DNA of 64,000 bases from positions 496,001-560,000 of the forward strand of contig WIUZ02000020.1 of assembly GCA_015956445.1 (NCBI GenBank). The letters are read 5' to 3'. Below the pieces are notes generated by a model, which searched no databases, had not been told where the DNA came from, and was given only the letters and a program-made list of their open reading frames with translations. Position numbers and translations under genes: made by a program. Positions 32,801-42,409 of this stretch are shown here, piece after piece. Positions within the stretch are counted from its first letter, which is position 1. Each line of letters begins with the position of its first letter. This DNA is from Thelephora terrestris. Its lineage: Eukaryota > Basidiomycota > Agaricomycetes > Thelephorales > Thelephoraceae.

Positions 32801-34537
32801 ATGTCCTTCCCCAACAACCATACCTACAAAGTTGCCAACGGCATTTCCACCATCTCCCGTATTGACCGTCGCGCCGCTGCCCGCAAGTCCTACACCTGTG
32901 CAGCAGGGACTCCCTATACCACGGATGACCAGGTATGGGGGAGACCTAGAGCTTTGTGTGCTAGCACTAACGCCTTCCTCTAGGTAGAGGTTTGTTCTTT
33001 AGGCGTTGATGTCCAGCTAACAGCTTCTAGATCTTGGAGGTCGTCACAGAAGTGGACACCGAACGTCTCAGGGAGGCGATTCCTCACTTGATGGGATTGA
33101 CCTGGGACGACGAGCTCTGGGTCCATACGATCATCGCCGAGAAGGTGGCTTTCCAGATGAGGGGTAGGTTCGGGGAACTGGAGCATCCGATCAAGAAGGA
33201 GCTCTGGTACACCCTGCAGAGGGGAATCTACGATCAGGATCTGTTGGAGCATGGAGCTACCGTTCCTCGGGCCGTTTGCCATGCTACTGCTTCCACTAGT
33301 CTCTTGTGGTTGCTCGTTCGGGAGGGAGAAAGCCGGGTAGGTTTTCTGTCTGAACATTCGAGTATGACTCTCGACTAACCAGACTGCCTAGGTTGAACGA
33401 TTGGAGCGGGAGGTGAAAGAGGCGAAGGCAGACGTCCTTCGTCTGTCAGCGGAGGGTCTTCAGATGAAAGAGACCTTGGCTGCTTTCCAGCAGGGAACAA
33501 ACGAGGCGTTGGAGGCTATGGTCGCCAACCATCAAGAGTTGATAGCCGGGTTGAAGGTTAGGGATAACAACATCAAGGGGGCGTTGGCCAGGAGGGATGA
33601 AAAGGTGCTTTCAGCCTTTGCAGGTTTATGCAATGACTGAAAGACTTCCTCTAGACGGAAGAACTCGAGAACGTGGTGGCCGTATTGACAGCGCAGGTTG
33701 AGTCCTTGCAGGACAAGACCTGTAACTGTAAGAAGGGTCCCAAATTGGTTGGTCAGGGGACAGCTGATGTTCCGTTCGAGTTGAAGTATGCCGACGAGGT
33801 GGTACTCCCTTCGCCTAACCCATCGTCCTATGCAACGCCTCCGATTGAGAACGCGGTTCCCGTGCCCACTCCAGGTCCGGCTTCTACCTTGGCCGCTTCC
33901 GACAAGGAGAACTGTGGGCGCTGTGTCTTGCAGCCGATCCATCAGTTGGTGAAAATCGAGGATGAGGTCATGGAAGTTGACCGAGCTGAAGATGCTCTGA
34001 GGGTCGCCGAGGTACGTCCGGTGACTAAGGGGCAACGATGCAAACACTCTCGACGCCGTCCCGCCCATCGTATGACCGCGTCAGCTAATCCTTACCCTCG
34101 ACCAGTTGAGTCGGATGGTGACCAGTCTGGTCGAGGTGAGGAGCGAAGATTCCGCTATCGGGTCCACTGTCCCTACCGACAGGTCGAGTCCGAGATCCAG
34201 CTCCGACACCAGCTTCTCCTCGCACAGCAGGATCCCACCCAGGGGTCCGATGAGGGAGACGGAGGGTCGCTTGCCGACTACGTCGATAGTGCTGTCGAGC
34301 AGTCACCCGGTGATGGAGATGTGGGACCAGGTGTTCCAGAGTTCGGTGACATCTGGGAGGCTGATCGGTCCGCTCGAAGGCATCTCTTCCTATCGGCTTG
34401 AACTAGTCGTTCAGCTGAGTGCCGAAGACGGTGATGCCATGTTCGGAGAGGTTCTTGCGAGGAGGGGCCAACACTACGATCTCCGGGATGGACGGTTGAT
34501 GACCTTCAGGCCTGCCATAGATAGAGTCGACTTTTGA
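32801..34537 (+). CDS. Antisense coiled-coil passenger gene of beta (five exons)
   Basis: The start is ATG 32801 (MSFPNNHTYKVANG), about 75 bp after a ctataagaag TATA-like box. Exons 32801-32932, 33031-33336, 33392-33604, 33655-34011 and 34106-34537 keep frame across GT-AG introns of 50-98 nt, giving about 479 residues. Order: basic N-terminus; a conserved domain with WDDELWVHTIIAEK; a coiled coil (VERLEREVKEAKADVLRL onward, through exon 4); a CNCKKGPK patch; a Pro-rich segment; an acidic patch; and a Ser/Arg-rich tail followed by a predicted helical end. It is paralogous to the gamma gene (same DDELW motif, same 432-nt last exon). Reading straight through the last intron is also open. No known enzyme motif. 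Looks whole; function unknown. Confidence 0.75.
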
Positions 34538-34723
34538 GGACGTTGTATAAGCATTAGTATAGCCATGTTATTCCGTATTGCCGTGAACGTATGCGCGTTT
34601 GTGTGTTTTGAATGATTGGTATGAAGGATAAGGAGTGTGAAGCATTCAAAACATAAGAAGTGGTAAGAAGAGTTCGAAGAAAGAGCGTGTTATAAAAAGT
34701 TTAAAAATACCATGTTCCTGACA

Positions 34724-34831
34724 TCCACAGCTACACGCACATCCTCCGGAAACCACCCCCCACACAAAAAAGACAGACGGTCGTGCTTCCCGAAGCAACC
34801 GTCCTGATCGTGTGGCCACGACCCGAGCCCA
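34724..34831 (+). other. Host locus, second segment (coding)
   Basis: Open in the frame continued from 31419 (QLHAHPPETTPHTKK...DRVATTRA) up to the FB-C2 insertion. It is basic and low in complexity, like a disordered region or nuclear-localisation stretch. No domain recognised. Confidence 0.4.
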
Positions 34832-34847
34832 TTCAGCTACTTTTTCC

Positions 34848-35590
34848 CCATGACCCATGGACCGTACGGCGTGACAAAATCCCATGACCCATGGGCCATA
34901 CGTTGCCGTACGACAGGTACAAATCCCCATGACCCATGGACCGTACGATGGTGTGTGGGCCCCATGACCCATGGGTTGTACGGTGCTGTATGACAGTATG
35001 GCCTGTCCATGACCCATGGGTTGTACGATGCCGTACGGTGGTATGCCCTTCCCATGACCCATGGGCCGTACGGTGGTGCTGGACAGCCATCCACCCTGCC
35101 CATGACCCATGGGGCGTACGGCGCCGTACGGTGGTATGCCCTGCCCATGACCCATGGGTCATACAGCGCCGTACGGGGGTTTGCCCTACCCATGACCCAT
35201 GGGTCGTACGGCGCCGTACGACAGTATGCCCTGCCCATGGCCCATGGAGCGTATGGCGCCGTACGGTGGTATGCCCTACCCATGACCCATGGAGCGTACG
35301 ACGCCGTACGGTGGTATGCCCTGCCCATGACCCATGGGTCGTACGGCGCCGTACGACAGTATGCCCTGCCCATGACCCATGGAGCGTACGGCGCCGTACG
35401 ACAGTATGCCCTGCCCATGACCCATGGACCGTACGGCGCTGTACAGTGGAATGCCTTGCCCATGACCCATGGGTTGTACGGTGCTGTATGGTGGTATGCC
35501 CTATCCATGACCCATGGAGCGTATGGCGCCGTACAGTGGAATGCCTTGCCCATGGCCCATGGGTTGTACAGTGCCGTACGGTGGATTACC
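34848..35590. repeat. 45-bp palindromic units, FB-C2 left arm
   Basis: About 16 units with CCATGACCCATGG and GTACGGCGCCGTACGG palindromes. Every unit keeps the CATG(A/G)CCCATGG core, while the second palindrome varies. Open frames on both strands up to 269 codons are by-products of the 45-bp period. Confidence 0.9.
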
Positions 35591-35599
35591 TTGAAAAAA

Positions 35600-35860
35600 A
35601 AAAATAATGGATTACCTAATAAGGAACTATATAATGGATTACCTAAAAGAGAAATATTTGATGAATTACCTAAAAAGGAAATATTTGATGCATTACCTAA
35701 AAAGAAAATATTTGATGCATTACCTAAAAAGGAAAGATTTGATGAATTACCTAAAAAGGAAATATTTGATGGATTACCTAAAAAGAAAAATTTGCTTGAC
35801 TGCCTAAAAGAGAAATAGTTGATGGATTACCTAAAAAGGAAATATCTGATTGATTCTGGA
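35600..35860. repeat. 27-bp GATTACC repeats, FB-C2 left arm
   Basis: About nine units of GATGGATTACCTAAAAAGG-AAATATTT. They mirror 37160-37375. Confidence 0.88.
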
Positions 35861-35964
35861 AAATAGCAACATCCTAACCTAACCTCAAGGCACTGCCAGA
35901 TCAGGAATCCATTCACCTCTTGCATTAGTTTTCTGTTTGTAGTCCTGACTAACCCAAAGTGGTT

Positions 35965-36110
35965 AAGCTAACATCATCCAATCTAACCTCACCTAACCTA
36001 ACCTAACCTAACCTAACCCTGACCTAACCCTAACCCAACCCTCACCTAACCTAACCTAACCTAACCTAACCTAACCTGAAACAGCCAATCTAACCCATTT
36101 CACCCTAACC
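35965..36110. repeat. TTAGG-type tract, FB-C2 left arm
   Basis: CCTAA pentamers, mostly perfect, with a few CCCTAA variants. They mirror 36890-37035. As in FB-A, the C-rich strand is on the left arm. Confidence 0.85.
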
Positions 36111-36889
36111 TAACCTGCAGTGGTCTATCCAACCTGACTATAGCTTTGCTTAAGCTGACCCATGACAAACAAGTCCTAACTTAAACTTGACCTTGCCTAG
36201 CACACCAACATGTAACATGGGTTACAGGAATGCAGTGCAAAGTGCATACCCCTTGGGGGACCTCCACTTGTATTTAGCCATAAGCTGGCTATCACTTGAA
36301 CACACCTACTAACCTGGACCTACCATTTGGTGGACCTGCAAGCCAAAAGGTCCTTGGACTGGTATTCCATAAAAGATCCTGCCACTCAATTACCACCAAC
36401 CACATTCACAAAACATCTCTTGCCCAGGCCAAAACTCAGCAACAACTCAAATTTACCTACCTGAACAGACCCAGAATCCAGCTGGGTGTGTTCCTCCACA
36501 TTACAGGCCCACAGACCTATAGACTTATGAATTAATGAGTCCAATGGGTCATAGGTTCAGCCAGGTGGATTGGCTTTATTTGTCATCAAGTTAATATCTG
36601 GTACAAGAGAGGTGAATATGGTTGGGTGGCAGGCACAGCTTATGGAATATAGTCCATGGACCTGTTGGCTTGCAGGTCTACCAACTGGTAGGTCCAGGTT
36701 AGTAGGTGTGTTCAAGTGATAGCCAGCTTATGGCTAAATACAGGTGGAGGTCCCCCAAGGGGTATGCACTTTGCACTGCATTCCTGTAACCCATGTTACA
36801 TGTTGGTGTGCTAGGCAAGGTCAAGTTTAAGTTAGGACTTGTTTGCCATGGGTCAGCTTAGGCAAAGCTATAGTCAGGTAGGATAGACC

Positions 36890-37035
36890 ACTGCAGGTTA
36901 GGTTAGGTTGAAATGGGTTAGATAGGCTATTTCAGGTGGGTTGGGTTAGGTTAGGTTAGGTTAGGTTAGGTGAGGGTTAGGTTAGGGTTAGGTTAGGTTA
37001 GGTTAGGTTAGGTTAGGTTAGGTTAGGTTAGATTG
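36890..37035. repeat. TTAGG-type tract, FB-C2 right arm
   Basis: TTAGG pentamers in mirror position to 35965-36110, interrupted by the same short variants in a different order. Confidence 0.85.
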
Positions 37036-37159
37036 GATGATGTTAGCTTAACCACTTTGGGTTAGTCAGGACTACAAACAGAAAACTAATGCAAGAGGTG
37101 AATGGATTCCTGATCTGGCAGTGCCTTGAGGTTAGGTTAGGATGTTGCTATTTTCCAGA

Positions 37160-38165
37160 ATCAATCAGATATTTTCTTTTTAGGTAATCCATCAACTATT
37201 TCTCTTTTAGGCAGTCAAGCAAATTTTTCTTTTTAGGTAATCCATCAAATATTTCTTTTTGGGGGAGATCCATCAAATCTTTCCTTTTTAGGTAATTCAT
37301 CAAATATTTCCTTTTTAGGTAATCCATCATATAGTTCCTTATTAGGTAATCTATTAAATATTTTTTTCGAGGTAATCCACCGTATGGCACTGTACAACCC
37401 ATGGGTCATAGGCAAGGCATTCCACTGTACAGCGCCGTATGGTCCATGGGTCATGGGTAGGGCATACCACCGTACAGCACCGTACGCTCCATGGGTCATG
37501 GGCAGGGCATACTGTCGTACGGCGCCGTACGCTCCATGGGTCATGGGTAGGGCAAACCCCCATACGGCGCCGTACGACCCATGGGTCATGGGTAGGGCAT
37601 ACCACCGTACGGCGCCGTACGCTCCATGGGTCATGGGTAGGGCATACCACCGTACGGCATCGTACGCTCCATGGGTCATGGGCAGGGCATACTGTCGTAC
37701 GGCGCCGTACGCTCCATGGGTCATGGGTAGGGCAAACCCCCATACGGCGCCGTACGACCCATGGGTCATGGGCAGGGCATACTGTCGTACGGTGCTGTAC
37801 GACCCATGGGTCATGGGTAGGGCATACTGTCGTACGGCGCCGTACGACCCATGGGTCATGGGTAGGGCATACCACCGTACGGCACCGTACGCCCCATGGG
37901 TCATGGGCAGGGTGGATGGCTGTCCAGCACCACCGTACGGCCCATGGGTCATGGGAAGGGCATACCACCGTACGGCATCGTACAACCCATGGGTCATGGA
38001 CAGGCCATACTGTCATACAGCACCGTACAACCCATGGGTCATGGGGCCCACACACCATCGTACGGTCCATGGGTCATGGGGATTTGTACCTGTCGTACGG
38101 CGACGTATGGCCCATGGGTCATGGGATTTTGTCACGCCGTATGGCCCATGACCCATGGGGAAAAA
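37160..38165. repeat. FB-C2 right arm: 27-bp repeats then 45-bp units
   Basis: 27-bp units to about 37375, then about 17 units of 45 bp. Unit order and variants largely mirror the left arm, including one odd unit containing CTGTCCAGCACCACC near 37920 that matches 35076-35092. Confidence 0.9.
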
Positions 38166-38174
38166 GTAGCTGAA

Positions 38175-38635
38175 ACCTGTGACGACCCAACCTGATACTG
38201 GCCTTGTTGCCCTCGCCATCGCAAAAGGCGCACCCACCGGTCCAGGAACATCTTACACAAACCCTTTTATGACCTGGACCAACGGCCAGGTCACGAGTAA
38301 TGGCCTGAAGACAACGATGGGGCACGGTCCCCGCCTTCAGCCCGGGATAGCAGAGGGGACCACCACCCCTACCATTTTCGCGACATACAGGCTTTACCGT
38401 TTGGACGACCTGCTGACACTTCGTTACAACCATTTTGAGTGGACGCCGCAGTCTCCACTCCTTCCACTGGGATCTTCTGGTTACAACCACGACAACGCCA
38501 ACCACATCCAACCCAACCCCAAAGCTCACCCCCTTCCATTACCCCATTCCCACTTATGGTTGCATCCAGCTCTGCCGTCTCCTGCCATCTCCCAATCACC
38601 TCTTTCCAAGGGAAGCCACCCTTTCGATCCGTTGT
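38175..38635 (+). other. Host locus, third segment (coding potential)
   Basis: The open frame continues from 34831 (PVTTQPDTGLVALAIAKG, TSYTNPFMTWTNGQ) up to the delta insertion. It is rich in Pro, Thr, Ser and His, and no domain is recognised. The frame is continuous across the FB-C2 and delta insertion points, which argues that this was one host exon. What the gene encodes is unknown. Confidence 0.45.
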
Positions 38636-38906
38636 TGTCACGAACGCGTGACATAGTAGCCAAGATCATACAAATAATTCAAGACATTGGTCTTATTCGC
38701 AGTAATAATAGTACAAGGAGGACCAACAAGAACTACAAACTTAGACAAGAACAAACGGGTCTACGTCGCATGAACAATCCTGAGCAAACGGGCAACAATG
38801 AGTGAAGTGGTGAGGGTTATGCACACTCTCAGGACAGTACGAATACTCCTGCGTTACCGGATCCTGCCAACACTCCCTACATCCCAACACATCATGATAT
38901 AGACTA

Positions 38907-39644
38907 TCATGCATCTCCCGCTTCACGTCCGACAAGGCTGCGCTCACTAAGGCAAACCCATAGCGGTCTTGGAGACCCGCCACTTCCACCTTCAACTTCA
39001 TCCGAACTTGACGTGATTTGTCGGAGGGACGACAGCGTTGACCAGAACGAGTCATCGGATTCCTGCGGTTCTTCTTCTTCTGGGACCTCTCCACCATCTG
39101 GCGAACTGGGGCAGGTCTCCAAGGAGGGGATGGAGGGAGAGGAACGCCCTGATCCTGGCGGTGGCGAAGGGATGACTGGGGACTTGCAAGGGGGGTCGGT
39201 GCAATAAGCCCCGTGACATTGGTGTCCGAAATATCGGAAGAGAGATGCCTGGAAAGGTCCCCAATGTTCCAAAGCAAAGTGAGAGAAGTCATCATTCAAA
39301 CTATTCATGATGACGTACATGAGGTCCACACATTTCTCCAGTTTCGCAATCCTATCTTCTCTCTCCCTCTCCATGGCGTCCAGCAAAAGGACGGCTCCGG
39401 GGTGACCTGCTTGAAGACGAGGCCTAGAAGACCTGGGGTCCTCGTACCCAGCCTGTTCCCAGAACTCGGCAGGGGTGTTGTGAGCGGTGAGAAAGTCCAC
39501 GGCAACCTGGTTGTCGTGGGCAATGTTGGCAGGAGAGTCATACAGATGTTGCTCCACATTGTAGGGAGCATCCGTTTCGAAGGATGGAGTGAAGGGGGTG
39601 GCCGCAGCGCTAAGTACAGCGTTGGTGGTGGTGAAAGCAGACAT
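38907..39644 (-). CDS. Antisense gene of delta, 245-residue frame
   Basis: The start is at 39644 (MSAFTTTNAVLSAAAT). It has the same domain order as the copies at 20168 and 58484: conserved N-terminal ~90 residues, a short coiled coil (MEREREDRIAKLEKCVD), a Cys patch (GHQCHGAYCTDPPC), and an acidic Ser/Pro-rich end with PEEEEPQESDDSF. An overlapping +1 frame runs to 38741 and carries the Cys/His-rich tail. The sequence differs from the 58-kb copy at many sites while the protein stays close, which suggests past selection. The promoter faces the intergenic repeats at 39780-39990. Function unknown. Confidence 0.62.
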   Translation of the reverse strand: MSAFTTTNAVLSAAATPFTPSFETDAPYNVEQHLYDSPANIAHDNQVAVDFLTAHNTPAEFWEQAGYEDPRSSRPRLQAGHPGAVLLLDAMEREREDRIAKLEKCVDLMYVIMNSLNDDFSHFALEHWGPFQASLFRYFGHQCHGAYCTDPPCKSPVIPSPPPGSGRSSPSIPSLETCPSSPDGGEVPEEEEPQESDDSFWSTLSSLRQITSSSDEVEGGSGGSPRPLWVCLSERSLVGREAGDA

Positions 39645-40153
39645 AGTAATAACTGGTAGTTGAGGAGGAAGAGGAGTGGTGGTTGGTTTGGTGGGAGTGG
39701 AAAAGAGACGATGAGGGGAACGATCATTAATCCCCCTGACTTAAATACTTCCTGACTCAAAGGAAACCAAAAAGGGAAAACAATAACCCATTATCCATTA
39801 AACGTCCCCATTAGGATAAACGAACCCTCAACCCCAATCGTGATCCCATCAAATTCAGAGAAATCCCCATTGATCATGGGAAATCCCCATCCGTCTTCTA
39901 CTACCACCGTGAAACCGGAGAAATCTCCACCAATCATGAGAAATCCCACCAGTCTTCTATTACTACCATCGATCGTGAGAAATCCCCATTACGCTCCAAA
40001 TGGCTCCTTTACTATTGTTCCCCTATTTCATTTCGTAATTTGTCGTTCCAAAGTCCCACTCCCCTGACTCGTCCAACCTACCCTAAACTACGCACAGACC
40101 ATGTTGACTCCTGTTTGACTCATTGTAAATAATGACTCCTGTAGAGGATTGGG

Positions 40154-40162
40154 TATATAAGG
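40154..40162 (+). promoter_or_regulatory. TATA box of delta unit
   Basis: tatataagg, about 150 bp upstream of the sense gene; the same box is at 61541-61549 and, inverted, 57971-57979. Placed as an LTR U3/R promoter would be, here about 790 bp before the CA end. Confidence 0.6.
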
Positions 40163-40308
40163 AAGAGCGTTCGCTCCTTTCTTTTCCCCATTCTCAATCT
40201 CTTCTGTACTTCGCTACCCACAACTTGAATAACAAAGTAAGCTGAGGAATTCTCCTCACGCCTTACCTTCTCTGACTCATCCGAAAGCAGGAATCCTCCT
40301 GCCAGTGT

Positions 40309-40932
40309 ATGTTCAGTCCCCCAAACCCTTTTCCCTCTACTAGTCCAGTCCAGCAACCAAACGTCCCCGACGCCAGGAGATCTATCTGGGAGTACAAGCT
40401 TATCAGAAGCCTCCAAGTAAACCGAACCGCCGGCTTACTTACCCATTTCCCTTATTACTGACCCTTTGCAGCTCTCGACGCCGGAGTCACTACTCCCCCT
40501 TTCCTCCTAGGAGCAGATCATCAATTCCTCTGGAATTTGGATCTTACGGAAAGTGTTCTTGCTACTGTTTACTTCAGTATCAGTCCAGCCTTCTATTTTC
40601 CCTCACCCCGTGTTCACCTTACCGCTAACATCCATACCCACTCTCCTGCTATCATTGTTCTCTGGTGGGAGATCCCAACTGAATTACCTTATTCGGTTAT
40701 AGAATACCTCGTCAATTTCGAACGACTCAGCGACCAAGACTTCGAACCCTTTGTGCAGCAACTCAGTCAGTTCTGCCAAGACTATCACTCACCCGTCCAT
40801 CCGTATTCAACAGAATCACCTCTTGCTCTTGATATCCCTCCTCCTCTTGTCTCCACACCCGGAACCCCCTTCAAAACTAGACCCGATACTCCTCACCCTT
40901 CCGCTAATCCTCTAGTGCCCCACAAACAGTAA
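40309..40932 (+). pseudogene. Sense gene of delta, broken copy
   Basis: Homologous over its whole length to the intact frame at 61691-62314 (MFS..PNPFPSTSPVQ start, PSANPLVPHKQ end). It is broken at about one place; otherwise the protein is closely conserved. Confidence 0.65.
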
Positions 40933-41460
40933 GCAGGCCCACAACCCTGACAGTTGTTACTCCTACCTGCAATTTCGTGCAACATACAGCCCCTGCTCGC
41001 TTATCTTCTCCACGGTTTGGCTCCAGGTTCCAGTGCTTAGATGGTTGTGCGCTCTCCTTAGGGCCTTGTCGGTCGGGTATGCCGTTCTCACTGTTCTTTT
41101 AATCATTTCACGTGACGCTGACTGCTGCCACTCTTCAAGTTGTGCGAATCAAACTTTCACCAAGTCATTGCCCTTGGTCGTCACTCATATACAACACCTT
41201 TACTTGTGTACTATTGGTAGATAATATACATAATAGTTTTCACCCACAATCAACCACGACATCCGTCAAACACGTGTCAGAAAAGAGGTTGCAACGGCGC
41301 CCAGGTGTTTGTGGTGATGTTACATAAAGGTACCCTACAAATATTCCCACGAATTACTGTCTTCTTTGAGAGTTATGGAGCTAGGGTCACATCGTACCAG
41401 ATTTCAACTGTGGTTGTGACTGTGCGCAAAGCGGTGGACGCGAGCCCCTGTTGAACATTT

Positions 41461-41848
41461 TCAGAGAGGATTGGGTCCTTGGTGATTTTGGGCTGGAGAT
41501 AGATGGAAAGCGATGGAGTCGACGATGTATGCGGGGTCCAGGTTGCTCAGTTTCGGGTTGAAGTGGAAGATGTGTTCGGTGTTTTCAACAATTCGGCCAA
41601 GGTTCACAAATAGAGCGAGAGCAACGCCGGAATCCTGCAGCGGGAAGGTGAAACAACCTGGAGTTCGAGAGCGCGGCCTTCGATTCGGGCCCGGCGGCAA
41701 ATCTGGAGTCAGATTTTATGCGGTTGTGTATGACCCACGCGATTCCATAGATCAAAGCCAGTCCCACGCGCTTCCAAGTAATTCGGAGCGCTTCCTCTAA
41801 GATTTTTTTCATAGATGCGCTCTGATAAAGCCTCGCGAAATGCATCAT
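41461..41848 (-). pseudogene. Possible remnant of an unidentified coding region
   Basis: Two minus-strand frames read through consecutively with non-random composition: 41848-41585 (ALRITWKRVGLALIYGIAW) and 41700-41461 (FTFPLQDSGVALALFVNLGRI followed by HIFHFNPKLSNLDPAYIVDS). The overlap and change of frame suggest a decayed gene or an unrecognised intron. I do not recognise the family. Confidence 0.3.
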
Positions 41849-41859
41849 TGAGGGAATCA

Positions 41860-41884
41860 GGGCTTATGCCAAGCATAAGCCCTA
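41860..41884. repeat. Perfect 11-bp stem hairpin
   Basis: AGGGCTTATGC, a 3-nt loop (caa), and the exact complement GCATAAGCCCT. It is flanked by gcgcttcc/ggaagcgc repeats at 41768-41790 and 41990-42005. It could be the core of a degraded small foldback element. Confidence 0.6.
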
Positions 41885-42409
41885 CCTGTCTCTTCCAAAT
41901 CCTGTGCTTTCGGGACGAGTCAGTGAGAAAAAAGACGACTCAATCGCGATTCTATGAGCTTTGGTGCGCTTGGAACCGACTGTCAATACCGGAAGCGCTT
42001 CCAAGCGCTTTGACGGTAGCGTCATTCGTTCCACATACTTCCAATTCCGTGACACCGACACATGATCTTGGTGAGTGAACTTACTGATGCTGCTACTCCA
42101 GCATGCTCGACGAACGCCCCTTCCATCCCTTTACCTGTTGTTATTTATCACACGGGGTAGTTTTTTTCAGACACCAACAATGTGGTGCCCGCATTCTAGA
42201 ATAAATTAAGTATCTAGAATGAATAGATAAAACTAGGGAAAGAGCGCAAACAAGTGGCGAGAAGATGAAGAAAACACATGGAACAACATAAATAAAGGTG
42301 GATAAAGGAAATGAGTGAGGAGGCACAGAGCAGATGGTGTGTATTATGGAGCGAGCAAAGTAATATCGGAGTGAATGGTATGATTGGGAGTGAGGACAGG
42401 CGGATCCAC

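Larger units (their letters stand above)
31420..34723 (-). mobile_element. LTR-like unit beta, complete (solo)
   Basis: A 3304-bp unit starts TGTCAGGGCCACTCTACC and ends ATACCATGTTCCTGACA, with the 5-bp duplication TCCAC (31415-31419, 34724-34728). In LTR sense (minus) the U3 carries the antisense gene, a TATA-like box lies near 31870, and R/U5 is about 450 bp long. It looks whole. A partial second copy is at 1133-6084 and an inverted partial one at 1-1132. Confidence 0.83.
34832..38174. mobile_element. Giant foldback element FB-C2, complete
   Basis: A 3343-bp imperfect palindrome, TTCAGCTACTTTTTCCCC to its complement. Arm order from outside: degenerate 45-bp units, regular 45-bp units, 27-bp GATTACC repeats, a short conserved stretch (CTCAAGGCACTGCCAG), a TTAGG tract, a unique inner stem. 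The centre is near 36500. It lies in a host open frame that stays in frame when the element is left out, with no target duplication longer than 1-2 bp. No gene of its own. Confidence 0.83.
38636..40952 (+). mobile_element. LTR-like unit delta, complete (solo)
   Basis: A 2317-bp unit, TGTCACGAACGCGTGACA to CAACCCTGACA, 5-bp duplication GTTGT (38631-38635, 40953-40957). It contains the antisense gene 38907-39644, a TATA box (tatataagg, 40154-40162) and the sense gene region 40309-40932 ending 20 bp from the CA end. The sense gene is broken (about one break), the unit otherwise complete. Confidence 0.85.
40953..42409. other. Host DNA after delta; mostly no gene seen
   Basis: The first ~75 bp continue the open frame of the host locus and then stop (LLPAISCNIQPLLAYLLHG). 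The rest is intergenic-looking, with a possible coding remnant on minus at 41461-41848 and a hairpin at 41860-41884. 42081-42409, downstream of the minus-strand gene, has nothing recognisable. Confidence 0.35.

Noticed and set aside
34832-38174. Helitron
   Set aside because: Lack of target duplication and a TC...CTGA-like end are suggestive, but the flanks are T and A in the wrong order, the element is a full palindrome, and no 3' hairpin separate from the arms is seen.
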